The position numbers were made by a program, and so were the translations under genes. Shown piece after piece: positions 23,801 through 31,814 of a stretch of DNA of 64,000 bases. Under the pieces are notes generated by a model, which did not search any database, was not told where the DNA came from, and saw only the letters and a list, made by a program, of their open reading frames with translations. Source of the stretch: Massilia antarctica (GTDB lineage Bacteria; Pseudomonadota; Gammaproteobacteria; Burkholderiales; Burkholderiaceae_D); contig NZ_CP065053.1 in NCBI RefSeq assembly GCF_015689335.1, positions 3,596,001 through 3,660,000 of the forward strand. Direction: 5' to 3'. The first letter of the stretch is position 1, and every line of letters starts with the position of its first letter.

Positions 23801-26541
23801 ATGCGACGGATAGAGCCGCCAGTGCTTCCGCGCGCTCGCGCCTTCAAGAATACGGTCAGTTGACGGATGCGGCATCCGGCTTCTTCGGCGAGCAAAGCAA
23901 GGGGTATGCAGCGCTCCAGGCAGCATCCAAGGTGTTCCACGCGGCTGAGCTGGCCATGACACTGGCTGAGCTGGTGCCAAAGGGCGTCAGTGCCGTTCTC
24001 ACGCAAGGCAAGGGCGATCCATGGAGTGCCTTTGCGCGCATGGCCGCCATGGCAGCGATCGTGACCGGGCTGGGTGTGGCGATCAGCGGCGGCATGGGCA
24101 GCGCTGGCGGTGCGAAAGCCGCCGACGTGCAGAAAGCGCAAGGCACCGGCACCGTGCTGGGCGATGCGGACGCGAAGTCTGACTCGATCCACAATTCGCT
24201 CGAGCTGATCGGGAAAAACACGTATCAAGGGCTGGCCTACAGTGCGGGCATGCTGGCGTCGCTGCGCAACATCGAACTGTCGATGACGGGCCTGAACAAG
24301 CTGATCACGCGCACGCCTGGGGTGACCGATGGCAAGAGCTTCGGAATTCAGACGGGGCAATTGAACATCGGGAAGCCGACCGATGCCGTTTCAAAGGTGA
24401 TGACCGAAGTCACGAAGGGCCTGTTCGGCCCGGGCCTGGGCGACAAGATCGCAAGTTTCATCAACAACGTTTGGGGCAAGACCACGCGGAACATCGTCGA
24501 TTCCGGCATCAAGTTCGGCGGCAGCGTCAACGATCTCCAGGCCGGCAAAGGGTATGACCAATATGCCAGCGTCGACACCACCAAGTCGAGCTTTTTTGGG
24601 CTGAGCAAGAAGACCACGAATTCCGTGCAAGCGGCGGGGTTGAGCGACGAGCTATCCGCGCAATTCGGCATGGTCTTCACCGGCCTGGAAGAAACACTGC
24701 GCAGCGCGGCCGTGGGCCTGGGCCTGAATGCAGACGATGTTTCAAAGAAACTCGATGGTCTGGTCATCGCCACGACCACGCTCTCATTGAAAGACCTCAA
24801 GGGCGACGAGTTGACGTCCGCGCTGAACGCTGTCATTTCGAAGACGATGGACCAAATCTCCGAGGCTGCGTTCCCGAGCTTCGAACAATTCCGCAAGATC
24901 GGCGAGGGCTACGGCGAAACGGTCATCCGGGTGGCGCAAGACTTCCAGGTGATCGATGTCGTGATGGCGTCTTTTGGGCGGGTATTTGGCGCTGTGGGCG
25001 TAGGGTCGGTCGCAGCGCGCGAGCGGCTGATCGAAATGACCGGCGGGCTTGAGGCATTCACCAAGGGCGCGGAATTCTTCTCGCAGAACTATCTTTCCGA
25101 AGCTGAGCGGAACGAGGCCTTGGCCAAGCGGATCAACGCCGCATTTGCCGAGCTTGGCGTGAGCGGGATCGCCACGCGCGACCAGTTCAGGCAAGTCGTG
25201 CTGGGCCTAGACCTGACCACCGAAAAGGGCGCCAAGACATACGCCGGCCTGATGGGCGTTCAGGAAGCATTCGCCCAACTGAATCCGGCTATCGAAGAGG
25301 TGTCGCAGAAAGTGCGATCGCTGGCCGAGATCAAGATCGAGGGCGCCGACCTGCAAGACCAGATCGACGCGCTGAAAATGAAGCCCGACGATTACGCCGA
25401 AAAGCAGCGCCTGGCCGCGCGCGGCAAGATCGACGTGAGCAATCAGCCGAAATTCGACGAGCTGACCGGCGCCAGGGCCGCCGCCGCCCTGGCCGCCGTC
25501 AACAAGACATACGAGGACCAGATCGCGGGCTTTGTTCGCGCAACGATGTCGGCCAGCGAAATCCGCGCCCTGGAAACGAAGGGCATGGATGCGACGACCA
25601 TCAAGCTGTATGACCTGGTGGCGGCCTACAACGCGAGCGCGGTCGCGTCGGGCATCGCCAAGGAAGCGGCTGATCGGCTCGCGTCGACCAACAAGGGGTA
25701 TCAGGACAAGATCGACGAGTTTGCCAAGGCCGGCCTGTCGGCGGCCGCTCTGCGCACCCTTGAGACGAAGGACATGGACAAGTCGACGATTGCGCTATAC
25801 GACAAGCTCAAGGCGCTGGAGGCAGAGAAAGTGGCGGCCGACAAAGCCGCCCAGGACGAGCGCGATAGAAACGCGCAGCAGTTGCGGGACAATCAAGAAT
25901 ACGCCCGGGCCCAAGAGCAACTGGCCGCCGATGCGAGGCGCGCAGCCGAGCAAATGCGGAACGCTTGGCAGTCGGTCACCGATTCGATTTTTGACGAGGT
26001 GAAACGCATCCGCGGGCTTGCCGCCGGCGGCGGCGCGGCCACGCTGGCCGGCGTGCAGGCGGAATTCGCCACCAGGACCGCACAGGCCCAGTCCGGCAAC
26101 CAAGATGCGGCAAAGCTGCTGCCCTCGATCTCACAGAAGTTGATCGAGCTGGCAGAGGCCAATGCTACATCGCTGATCGATCTGCAGCGCATCCGCGCGC
26201 GCACGGCCGCCAGCCTCGACGCCACGGGAGCCATCCTCTCGGCCAAATTCGGGCTGACGCTGCCGAGTCTGGCCGTGGGCACCAACTACCTGCCGAGCGA
26301 CATGGTGATCCAGGCGCACGAAGGCGAGCGCGTGATTCCGGCCGCCGACAACCGCGCCCTGATGCAGATGATCAACCGTCCAGCACCGGCGGACTCGTCC
26401 AACGCGGCGCGGCAGCAAGCAAGTGACGAGATCGCCGGCCTTCGCGCCGAGGTGCGCTCGATCGCTTTCAGCAACGCGGCCCTGGTCGGCATGTTCAAGC
26501 GCGTTATCAAGGACGACAAATTGCAGACGGAGGATGCATGA
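20866..26541 (+). CDS. Tail tape measure protein
   Basis: A 1891-residue protein, by far the largest in the phage. The N-terminus (TATIKVVADTSEVEVGMRKI) is typical, followed by long Ala/Lys/Glu-rich coiled coils. A hydrophobic Gly/Ala stretch lies around 24020-24110 (AMAAIVTGLGVAISGGMG). A 63-residue tandem repeat occurs at about 25504-25825. The C-terminus has the common signature VGTNYLPSDMVIQAHEGERV. It sets tail length; at roughly 0.15 nm per residue the tail would be about 280 nm. The ATG at 20866 is chosen because upstream codons overlap the T-domain gene, though no strong ribosome-binding site is seen. Confidence 0.9.
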   Translation: MSEITNTATIKVVADTSEVEVGMRKIDDAAAKTGRNLDNLGKGDSAFAKIGAGGDAAAARVQAASKSLADAVASTQAAMAEGSKASAAYYASLAKSNAPQDSVKPFLAQIEALTAAEKVRAETFATGLEQTRSLFDVASAAATSAQQKLGGLKLDAEQLTVPDSAIESINNWKEAVAYAAGTAFGAAVVAAKAGFEALTDYIKVRLALRAAAAVAGVAAEVVGAIYLAYKSIDFAVGLLTGESYKSANIDALVAANKEMVDLQKNFRLSATEASGLVAALASLGVSKGDYVDTFREAGTAIKENADELDALGVKYKDAAGNLLPMRDVLSNVQAELAKYTSGLERNAVASALGFGSSEKIDAALSVTAEKLAAVTERQREYGLLIGGAQQAELARYASVMAEFHSELDNTSQGFKRAIADNIMPALTNLADFFKEGWPSVVQAFRGALAGFTTLFYGLKTVVDIVVESVKAALGLLPNAFEGVVKVFGNLIKGDFSAAAASLVETWDNAIGLFSKAGDKMVDYARANVAAIKMAWGQKIFPDEVQLKAPTLKSAKEATDTIKKSADITAQVEEYKKLSAATAEHIALLQAEVAGGAKLTEGQKQLITFQKSLADGKVSLNDEIKKQRVSELEAQIAVEKAIEKNAEGQKLSVAAAAASSAAAEKEASEYANLIASITAKTEAIKLELLTGQNATEGQKASIKLEQELTSGKRQLSAATLAVVRAKLEELAAAEKLQKIQAAEKGAAEYVKENTLARQASAASLASEYALYGKGTDARDLAAVGLRNEAELQKKLADMQKANLPVTQQMIDQMTASAKARTLEEQATLAQTKALAYATQLGEENKKFAAENLADPRARADALLKIDADMWQKRIALAAEGTEARKIIEGEYDTWYANQKKKMVLDVDTTKANELLNTMSAFDDLAKDAASRMAESFGKVGKAIGGMTTALSGFGKAQAAIAAQKANAISQSFGDPKKIQDATDRAASASARSRLQEYGQLTDAASGFFGEQSKGYAALQAASKVFHAAELAMTLAELVPKGVSAVLTQGKGDPWSAFARMAAMAAIVTGLGVAISGGMGSAGGAKAADVQKAQGTGTVLGDADAKSDSIHNSLELIGKNTYQGLAYSAGMLASLRNIELSMTGLNKLITRTPGVTDGKSFGIQTGQLNIGKPTDAVSKVMTEVTKGLFGPGLGDKIASFINNVWGKTTRNIVDSGIKFGGSVNDLQAGKGYDQYASVDTTKSSFFGLSKKTTNSVQAAGLSDELSAQFGMVFTGLEETLRSAAVGLGLNADDVSKKLDGLVIATTTLSLKDLKGDELTSALNAVISKTMDQISEAAFPSFEQFRKIGEGYGETVIRVAQDFQVIDVVMASFGRVFGAVGVGSVAARERLIEMTGGLEAFTKGAEFFSQNYLSEAERNEALAKRINAAFAELGVSGIATRDQFRQVVLGLDLTTEKGAKTYAGLMGVQEAFAQLNPAIEEVSQKVRSLAEIKIEGADLQDQIDALKMKPDDYAEKQRLAARGKIDVSNQPKFDELTGARAAAALAAVNKTYEDQIAGFVRATMSASEIRALETKGMDATTIKLYDLVAAYNASAVASGIAKEAADRLASTNKGYQDKIDEFAKAGLSAAALRTLETKDMDKSTIALYDKLKALEAEKVAADKAAQDERDRNAQQLRDNQEYARAQEQLAADARRAAEQMRNAWQSVTDSIFDEVKRIRGLAAGGGAATLAGVQAEFATRTAQAQSGNQDAAKLLPSISQKLIELAEANATSLIDLQRIRARTAASLDATGAILSAKFGLTLPSLAVGTNYLPSDMVIQAHEGERVIPAADNRALMQMINRPAPADSSNAARQQASDEIAGLRAEVRSIAFSNAALVGMFKRVIKDDKLQTEDA

Positions 26542-27452
26542 GCGGTATGAAGGTCATCAAGCCAACCACGATCACGACGGCGATGCTGACCAGCAGTACG
26601 GTCGCGGAGCCAGCGGCCGGTGAGGTCGCGTGGAATGCCGCGACGGCCTACGCTCTGGGCGCGGTGGTTATCCGGGCTACCAACCACATGAAGTACGAAC
26701 GGAAGATCGCGGGTACATCGTCGACGGCGCCTGAAAACGATCCTGTCAACTGGGACGAGGCCGGGCCGACCCTGCGCTGGGCAATGTTCGATCGGAAGAT
26801 CGGCACCGCCACCACGGCCGCGACGGCGGTAACGGTCGTCACGCGCCCCGGCAGCATCTCCGGGCTGGGCATGCTGGAACTGGTGGGTCGGCAGGTGGAC
26901 ATCACGCTCAAGGATGCCCCGGGCGGCGTGACGGTCTACAGCCGCACGATGAACCTCGACGGCACGCAGATCACCAGCGTGTACGAGTGGTTCTTCCTCG
27001 ACTTCGAACAACTGACCGACTTCGTGCTAACGGACCTACCGCAGCACTACGCGGCATGCGAATTGACCGTGCAGATCACCAGCACAACTCCGGTTTCCGT
27101 GGGCGTTCTCCAGGTTGGCCTGGTGATGACGGCTGGCCGGACAGCAATGGGCGCCACTGTGGGCATCATCGACTACAGCAAAAAGGAAAAAGACCGCTTT
27201 GGCAACTGGGACGTGGTTGCAGGAGCATTCAGTAAGCGCGGCAATCTTCAAGTGCTCACCCCGGCCGCCCAGTTCAACAAGATTTTCCGTTCACTTGCTG
27301 CCCTGCGCGCGACGCCCTGCATCTATATCGGGGCTGACCAAGTCGGCTTCGAGCCGCTGATCATCTACGGCTTCTACAAGGATTTTTCCATGGTCGTCCA
27401 GTACGACCAGCATCACCTCTGCAACCTCGAAATCGAAGGACTGTCCCAATGA
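26538..27452 (+). CDS. Tail tip protein with carbohydrate-binding-like module
   Basis: A 304-residue protein. Residues about 28-75 (VAWNAATAYALGAVVIRATN, then YERKIAGTSSTAPENDPVNW) resemble the CBM5/12-like modules with spaced tryptophans, often placed on phage tail proteins. The remainder is beta-rich and not recognised. It follows the tape measure gene by ATGA overlap, where distal tail hub genes normally lie. Only two further tail genes follow, so this protein may be part of the tail tip that contacts the cell surface. Function is inferred from position. Confidence 0.6.
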   Translation: MSGMKVIKPTTITTAMLTSSTVAEPAAGEVAWNAATAYALGAVVIRATNHMKYERKIAGTSSTAPENDPVNWDEAGPTLRWAMFDRKIGTATTAATAVTVVTRPGSISGLGMLELVGRQVDITLKDAPGGVTVYSRTMNLDGTQITSVYEWFFLDFEQLTDFVLTDLPQHYAACELTVQITSTTPVSVGVLQVGLVMTAGRTAMGATVGIIDYSKKEKDRFGNWDVVAGAFSKRGNLQVLTPAAQFNKIFRSLAALRATPCIYIGADQVGFEPLIIYGFYKDFSMVVQYDQHHLCNLEIEGLSQ

Positions 27453-28396
27453 CAATCACTGCAATTCCGCCACTCGACCGCACGTCGGCCACCTTTCGCG
27501 ACGAGGTCGACACCATGTTCAGCACGCGAATCCCGACGTTCACCACGGAGATCAACGCACTCGCCACCGACTTGACGAGCAAGCAGGGTCTCGCCAGCAA
27601 CGCCGCTATTGCCACCCACGATGACGCGATCGCCACCGGAGGGGATCGCTTACAGACCGGCCTCGATCGCGTGCAGACGGGGAAGGACCGTGCGGCAGCG
27701 GCGGCCAGCGCGGCCACCATCGGTACGACTGCTGCGTTCTCGGATGCGAACCCAATTGCGAAAAACGCCGCTGATAATACAAAGCAAGTGAAACTCGATC
27801 TGAGCGCCATCACTCCAGGAACCACTCCTGTATACGCTGCGCCAAATAAGAGCGGGACATTGGCGTTGCTGGACGATACCGGCGTGCGCTTGATTGGCGG
27901 GCCGTACACCCCGACAGCAGCGGCAAATCTGGATTTCGCCAGCATTTTTACCGGTGAGTTCGACTGGATTGAATGCCACATGCACGACATTCTGCCATCA
28001 GCAAATAGCGAGGTTCTTATGATGCGGTTTTTTGTGGGGGGAGTGATTAATACCGCTGCCGTCTACGGCGTCGCTAATGACGGCAGCAATGGCGCGCTGA
28101 CCGCTTCCGGAATTTCCATTGCCAATCAGGTATCAAACGCGACAGGTAGCTATCCGTATATTGGCGTGTCGTCACGAATCGCCATTCGCAATATTAATAG
28201 CGCCACTCGCATAAAGAGTGGGGACGCCAGTTCGATCTTTACCGGTACTGCAGGAATAAGCGGGGGCGTCTATGCTGAGAGAAAAAATTTCGGCTTCACT
28301 GGTGGTGCAATAACCGGGGTCCGCTTTTATTGGGCGAGCGGCGCAACCTTTCTTCCACAAGGCACTATCCGTTTTTACGGATTCAAGAAAGCATAG
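27449..28396 (+). CDS. Tail fibre protein
   Basis: A 315-residue protein. The N-terminal segment (ATFRDEVDTMFSTRIPTFTT) and a helical coil with repeated Gly-Asp-Arg and Gln-Thr-Gly units (GDRLQTGLDRVQTGKDRAAA, about 68-88) are typical of siphophage side or central fibres. The C-terminal two thirds are beta-rich with Gly/Asn/Ser, as in receptor-binding domains (SIFTGTAGISGGVYAERKNF). It probably determines host range. It overlaps the previous gene by four bases and is followed directly by a small gene. Confidence 0.72.
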   Translation: MTITAIPPLDRTSATFRDEVDTMFSTRIPTFTTEINALATDLTSKQGLASNAAIATHDDAIATGGDRLQTGLDRVQTGKDRAAAAASAATIGTTAAFSDANPIAKNAADNTKQVKLDLSAITPGTTPVYAAPNKSGTLALLDDTGVRLIGGPYTPTAAANLDFASIFTGEFDWIECHMHDILPSANSEVLMMRFFVGGVINTAAVYGVANDGSNGALTASGISIANQVSNATGSYPYIGVSSRIAIRNINSATRIKSGDASSIFTGTAGISGGVYAERKNFGFTGGAITGVRFYWASGATFLPQGTIRFYGFKKA

Positions 28397-28756
28397 ATGA
28401 ACATGAATATCTGCGAATTTGATCCCATCACCGGCACGATGATCACGCGCCGCGCGACGCCCGCCGAATTGGCACAGCGGGAAATCGATATCGCCGCCGC
28501 CGCCGCGCCAGTGGTACCAGCATCCGTCCCAATGCTGAACGCCCGCCTCGCGCTGATCGCCGCCGGTCACATGGCTGCGGTGAAGACCTACGTCGATACG
28601 ATGCCGGGTATCGACGGTGAGCAGGCGCGGGCCTACCTGGAATTCGCACAGAACGTGCGCCGGGACCACCTGCTTGTCGAGGGTATCCGCCAGGTGCTGG
28701 GGCTGACGCCTGGCGCAATCGACGCCCTGTTCATCACCGCCGCCACGATCGACTGA
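28397..28756 (+). CDS. Hypothetical protein, possible fibre-assembly factor
   Basis: A 119-residue protein whose ATG follows the fibre stop codon without a gap. The N-terminus reads MNMNICEFDPITGTMITRRA, and the rest is helical (PMLNARLALIAAGHMAAVKT, then RRDHLLVEGIRQVLGLTPGA). Small genes directly after fibre genes often encode fibre chaperones, and this is the likely role, but no specific family is recognised. A terminator follows at 28777. Confidence 0.55.
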   Translation: MNMNICEFDPITGTMITRRATPAELAQREIDIAAAAAPVVPASVPMLNARLALIAAGHMAAVKTYVDTMPGIDGEQARAYLEFAQNVRRDHLLVEGIRQVLGLTPGAIDALFITAATID

Positions 28757-28776
28757 TCCCGCGCGCGCCACCTCCG

Positions 28777-28803
28777 GCCACCTTCGGGTGGCTTTTCTTT
28801 TTT
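28777..28803 (+). terminator. Terminator between tail and lysis modules
   Basis: GCCACC-TTCG-GGTGGC (28777-28792) with a stable TTCG tetraloop is followed by TTTTCTTTTTT. A good intrinsic terminator on the plus strand, dividing morphogenesis from lysis. Confidence 0.85.
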
Positions 28804-28813
28804 AAGGCCACGA

Positions 28814-29089
28814 ATGATGAACGATCAAGAGCGCGACGCCATGCTGGTGTCGATCAAGTCGGCGCTCGCCGACAACACGCGCAAGACCGAGCAGATCCTG
28901 ACCGCGTTCCCCGCCGGTGACACTGACGGCCACCGGCGCTACCACGAGGCGGTTATCGAATGGCGCGAACTGCGCAACAAGCTGGTGCGCGAGGCGCTGA
29001 TCAAGGTCACGCAGGCGGGCGCGCTGGCCGGCGCCGGCTGGATCGCGCTGGCGCTCTGGCAGTCGCTCAAGATCACGGTGAAGCAATGA
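28814..29089 (+). CDS. Membrane-anchored lysis-module protein
   Basis: A 91-residue protein. The N-terminal 65 residues are charged and helical (AMLVSIKSALADNTRKTEQI, HRRYHEAVIEWRELRNKLV). A single hydrophobic helix near the C-terminus (AGALAGAGWIALALWQSL) could anchor it. AAGG lies six bases before the ATG. It opens the lysis cassette and overlaps the holin gene (ATGA). Possible roles are holin partner, antiholin or second holin; the sequence alone does not decide. Confidence 0.6.
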   Translation: MMNDQERDAMLVSIKSALADNTRKTEQILTAFPAGDTDGHRRYHEAVIEWRELRNKLVREALIKVTQAGALAGAGWIALALWQSLKITVKQ

Positions 29090-29307
29090 GGCTCATCGAC
29101 GACTGGCGCACCGTGCTGCGCAAAGCCTGGAGCGTGAAATTCAACGTGGCCGCGACCCTGTTCGGCGCCGCCGAGGTGGCTGTGGCCATCTGGCAGCCCG
29201 CCGGCGTGCCCAATGGCGTCTTCGCTGGCGGCGCCGCTGCAGTCTCCATTTTCGCAAATGTGTCGCGCCTGATGGCGCAGAAGGAACTCCATGACAACGA
29301 CAAATAA
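29086..29307 (+). CDS. Putative holin
   Basis: A 73-residue protein with two hydrophobic helices (VKFNVAATLFGAAEVAVAIW and VFAGGAAAVSIFANVSRLM), separated by a short turn (QPAGVPNG), and a charged C-terminus (AQKELHDNDK). The layout DW..VLRKAWSVKF...AA is common among small holins of beta- and gammaproteobacterial phages. It overlaps both the preceding gene and the endolysin gene. Holins permeabilise the inner membrane at lysis time. Confidence 0.72.
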   Translation: MRLIDDWRTVLRKAWSVKFNVAATLFGAAEVAVAIWQPAGVPNGVFAGGAAAVSIFANVSRLMAQKELHDNDK

Positions 29308-29749
29308 GCAGCGCGCCGGCTGGTGCGCAATCGCCGTCACGATGGTGGGCGGCTTCGAGGGGCTGCGCCTGGCCGCGTACGCCGATCCGGTCGGCATCCC
29401 AACGATCTGTTTCGGCGAAACCAAGGACGTGCGGCTGGGCCAGCGCGCGACGCTCGACCAGTGCAAAGCCATGTTGGCCGCGTCGCTGCAACTGGCGAAC
29501 CACGCGGTCGACGACTGCATCCGCGCGCCGCTGCCGGACTACCGCCGGGCCGCAGTGGTCAGCTTCACCTACAACGTTGGCCGGGACGCAATGTGCGGCT
29601 CGACCATGGCGCGCAAGCTGAACGCGGGCGACGTCGAGGGCGGCTGCGACGAGATGCTGCGCTGGACGATCGCCAAGGGTATTCGCTTGCCGGGGCTGGT
29701 GAAGCGGCGTCAGGCGGAACGCAACATGTGCCTGGTAGGTGCGGAATGA
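29291..29749 (+). CDS. Endolysin (phage lysozyme, glycoside hydrolase family 24)
   Basis: A 152-residue T4-type lysozyme. The triad has the exact E-8-D-5-T spacing: Glu23, Asp32 and Thr38 (within FEGLRLAAYADPVGIPT). The start overlaps the holin gene by 17 bases. The N-terminus (WCAIAVTMVGGF) is mildly hydrophobic, but too short and polar at its edges to claim a signal-anchor-release sequence. It cleaves the glycan strands of peptidoglycan. All catalytic residues are intact. Confidence 0.92.
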   Translation: MTTTNKQRAGWCAIAVTMVGGFEGLRLAAYADPVGIPTICFGETKDVRLGQRATLDQCKAMLAASLQLANHAVDDCIRAPLPDYRRAAVVSFTYNVGRDAMCGSTMARKLNAGDVEGGCDEMLRWTIAKGIRLPGLVKRRQAERNMCLVGAE

Positions 29750-30141
29750 GCGCCCTGGGCGAATTGACGGAGGTGGCAGTCTCCGGCATCTGGAAGATCG
29801 CGACCATCGTGTTGGTGGCGGTGTTGATCGCGGTTCTGTCCGCCGGCGGTACCGGCTGGTGGATGATAGCCAGCGCGCGCGACCAGGCGCTGGTCGACTT
29901 GAAAGACGCGCAGGCGGAGAACGTGCAACTGCTGGGCGCGATCGAGAAGCAGAACAGCTTGGTCGAAGCCGCGGGCAACGCCAAGCTGGCGGCCGACGCG
30001 CGCGGACTGGCCGCCCAGCAGCAGGCCATCGCATCTGCCCGGCGACTCGATTCGGTCTTGGCCAAGGTTGCCGGCGTACGCGCGACCACGTGCGACGAAG
30101 CCATGCCGACGGTGAAGGCGATTTTGGAGGCTACCCGATGA
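29746..30141 (+). CDS. Rz-like inner-membrane spanin
   Basis: A 131-residue protein with an N-terminal membrane helix (IATIVLVAVLIAVLSAGGTG, about residues 18-37) followed by a periplasmic coiled coil (DQALVDLKDAQAENVQLLGA and onward), the architecture of i-spanins. It overlaps the endolysin and the Rz1-like gene by four bases each. With the Rz1-like lipoprotein it should bridge and fuse inner and outer membranes in the last step of lysis. The frame extends upstream inside the lysozyme gene, which is not used. Confidence 0.8.
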   Translation: MSALGELTEVAVSGIWKIATIVLVAVLIAVLSAGGTGWWMIASARDQALVDLKDAQAENVQLLGAIEKQNSLVEAAGNAKLAADARGLAAQQQAIASARRLDSVLAKVAGVRATTCDEAMPTVKAILEATR

Positions 30142-30386
30142 AATATCTTTTGCTGGCGGCTCTGCTGCTGATCACCGCCTGTGGCGCGGTCCCGGTCGTG
30201 CAAGAGGTCAAGGTTCCGGTGTACCGCTCCTGTGTCACGGCGCAGCCAGCCAAGCCGGAATTCGCAGTCAGTACCCTGGCGCCCGATGCCAGCGACGGCG
30301 AGACGGTGCTCGCCCTGGCGCGCGACCTGCCCGTGCACCTCAAGTACGAGGCGCAGCTCGAAGCCGTGATCGCGGGATGTCTGTGA
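30138..30386 (+). CDS. Rz1-like outer-membrane spanin lipoprotein
   Basis: An 82-residue protein with a lipoprotein signal (MKYLLLAALLLITAC, lipobox ITA-Cys15) and then a Val/Pro-rich start of the mature part (VPVVQEVKVPVYRSC). TTGGAGG precedes the ATG. It starts at the end of the Rz gene rather than being embedded within it. Being partner-coded directly after Rz, it is very likely the o-spanin, although the mature part is longer and less Pro-rich than lambda Rz1. Confidence 0.8.
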   Translation: MKYLLLAALLLITACGAVPVVQEVKVPVYRSCVTAQPAKPEFAVSTLAPDASDGETVLALARDLPVHLKYEAQLEAVIAGCL

Positions 30387-30419
30387 AGGTGACGCGGGTC
30401 TAGACAGGCGGATAGTTGT

Positions 30420-30425
30420 TATAAT
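30420..30425 (+). promoter_or_regulatory. -10 box (TATAAT) before the accessory cassette
   Basis: A perfect TATAAT lies 24 bases upstream of the ATG at 30449, in the short gap between Rz1 and the cassette. No good -35 hexamer is found at 16-18 bases (TAGACA is only 13 bases away). A separate promoter would let the cassette be expressed in the lysogen while late genes are silent. Confidence 0.5.
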
Positions 30426-30448
30426 AGGCTCTCCCCAGCCCATGAGAA

Positions 30449-31513
30449 ATGAAACGTATGAAGAAAATTTCTCATCGGAGGAAGATGTTTTTAGATCGGC
30501 ATGCACTAAGGCGGCATCGTGCCCGTTCTCAGTCGGGTTTGGCACTCAGGCCAAGACGGTTGCGGAGTGGAAGTCGACGTGATCAACTGATGAAAGAAGT
30601 GCACGCGCCGCGCACTTTCGAACTTGTTCGCGATAGTGATCGAGCGTTGGTTTTCCACTTTTTAGATGAGATTGGATTTGCTCTAAAAGATGGGCAAAAC
30701 GTAAAAATTAAATTTGATCGAACTGTAGAGCTGCACCCATGTGGAACGCTTGTGTTCATGGCGAGATTGGACTGCTGGATGCTTAAGTATCCAGGGCGGC
30801 TTTTCTGCAACTACCCTAAAGATGAAGTTGTTGAACAACTGTTTCAGCATGTTGGCTTATTGGCGCGTTTTGGGCTAGAACCACGGCGAGAAATTAGCAA
30901 TGAGCGGGTAGCGTTTTGGCACTTTCATTCGGGCTCGAAGGCCGATCCGTCGGCCTTTTTAGACATGACGCTTGCTGCGGTTAAGGAGATCGATCACCCA
31001 AACGCGATGCTTTTTGCTGACTGTCTGAACGAAGCCATCTGCAATACGGTGGGGCATGCGTACAAACAAAGTAAAGAGGTAGATGTTCCTTTGGGGTTTC
31101 GAAAATGGTGGATTTTTTCCCAGTTTCGAGACGAGCGTTTTTTCGTTGCAATTTATGACGTAGGGGATGGCATCCCTCGTACTCTTCGTCGCAAACCCGA
31201 GTGGATTGAATTTCTCAGGGCACGCCAGTACAACGATGCCAAGATCATACGATCCGCAATTGAAAGCAATCGGACTAGCACACGGCAGCCAGAGAGAGGC
31301 AAGGGGTTGCCTGAAATGTTAGAATTCTCTAAGAGCTTGAAAGCTGGCGGCTTGTCCATACTTAGTGCTAAGGGTGGGTTTGAGTATGCAGCCGATACAT
31401 CAACGATGCGAAATCGCAAATTCTCGCTTCCTCTGGGTGGTACTCTAGTGCAGTGGGCGATACCGTTCCGCAAGGAGCATGGACATGGAAACGATGAACT
31501 TCTCAATAGCTAA
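30449..31513 (+). CDS. STAS-like/GHKL ATPase protein of the accessory cassette
   Basis: A 354-residue protein. The first 45 residues are strongly basic. Residues about 60-145 look like a STAS-like domain (VKIKFDRTVELHPCGTLVFM ... VEQLFQHVGLLARFG). Residues about 165-345 form a GHKL/histidine-kinase-type ATP-binding domain: N-box with Glu195, Asn199 and His203, G1 box DVGDGI at 237-242, G2 box RGKGL at 283-287. No phosphoacceptor histidine domain is seen. This is an RsbW-like arrangement. The start is uncertain: ATG 30485 follows GGAGG and would remove 12 residues. Base composition is low (30% G+C at 30661-30720). Confidence 0.8.
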   Translation: MKRMKKISHRRKMFLDRHALRRHRARSQSGLALRPRRLRSGSRRDQLMKEVHAPRTFELVRDSDRALVFHFLDEIGFALKDGQNVKIKFDRTVELHPCGTLVFMARLDCWMLKYPGRLFCNYPKDEVVEQLFQHVGLLARFGLEPRREISNERVAFWHFHSGSKADPSAFLDMTLAAVKEIDHPNAMLFADCLNEAICNTVGHAYKQSKEVDVPLGFRKWWIFSQFRDERFFVAIYDVGDGIPRTLRRKPEWIEFLRARQYNDAKIIRSAIESNRTSTRQPERGKGLPEMLEFSKSLKAGGLSILSAKGGFEYAADTSTMRNRKFSLPLGGTLVQWAIPFRKEHGHGNDELLNS

Positions 31514-31814
31514 GCAATACAGTCTGACTCCGGCTGGTCGATATCTTTCGGACGGACCTTTTTCAGGAGAGCGATTCCGTGAGGAAATTTTGCTGCCGGC
31601 GTTGCGAGGCGGTAAACGGATTTCGGTCGACTTAGACGGTGCCGTTGGCTTCGGCTCGTCGTTTCTGGAAGAAGCTTTTGGCGGCCTAGTGCGTGCAGGC
31701 CTCCACGAAACTGAGCTTCGGCAGAAGCTTGTGATCAAGGCAGGAATGAAGACTTATCTCGACCGGGTTTGGCGCTACATAAAGGAAGCGCAGGAGAGAG
31801 CTGGAGCTAATTAG
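31485..31814 (+). CDS. DUF4325 (STAS-like) protein of the accessory cassette
   Basis: A 109-residue protein with the DUF4325 signature: GRYLSDGPFSGERFREE (about 18-34), a VDLDGAVGFGSSFLEEAFGG block (48-67) and LVIKAG near the end. DUF4325 proteins are STAS-like and are usually found beside GHKL ATPases, suggesting an anti-sigma/anti-anti-sigma style of partner switching. I place the start at 31485, where AAGGAG lies seven bases upstream; the ATG at 31479 is only one base from that site. It overlaps the ATPase gene by 29 bases and the next gene by one base. Confidence 0.82.
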   Translation: METMNFSIAKQYSLTPAGRYLSDGPFSGERFREEILLPALRGGKRISVDLDGAVGFGSSFLEEAFGGLVRAGLHETELRQKLVIKAGMKTYLDRVWRYIKEAQERAGAN

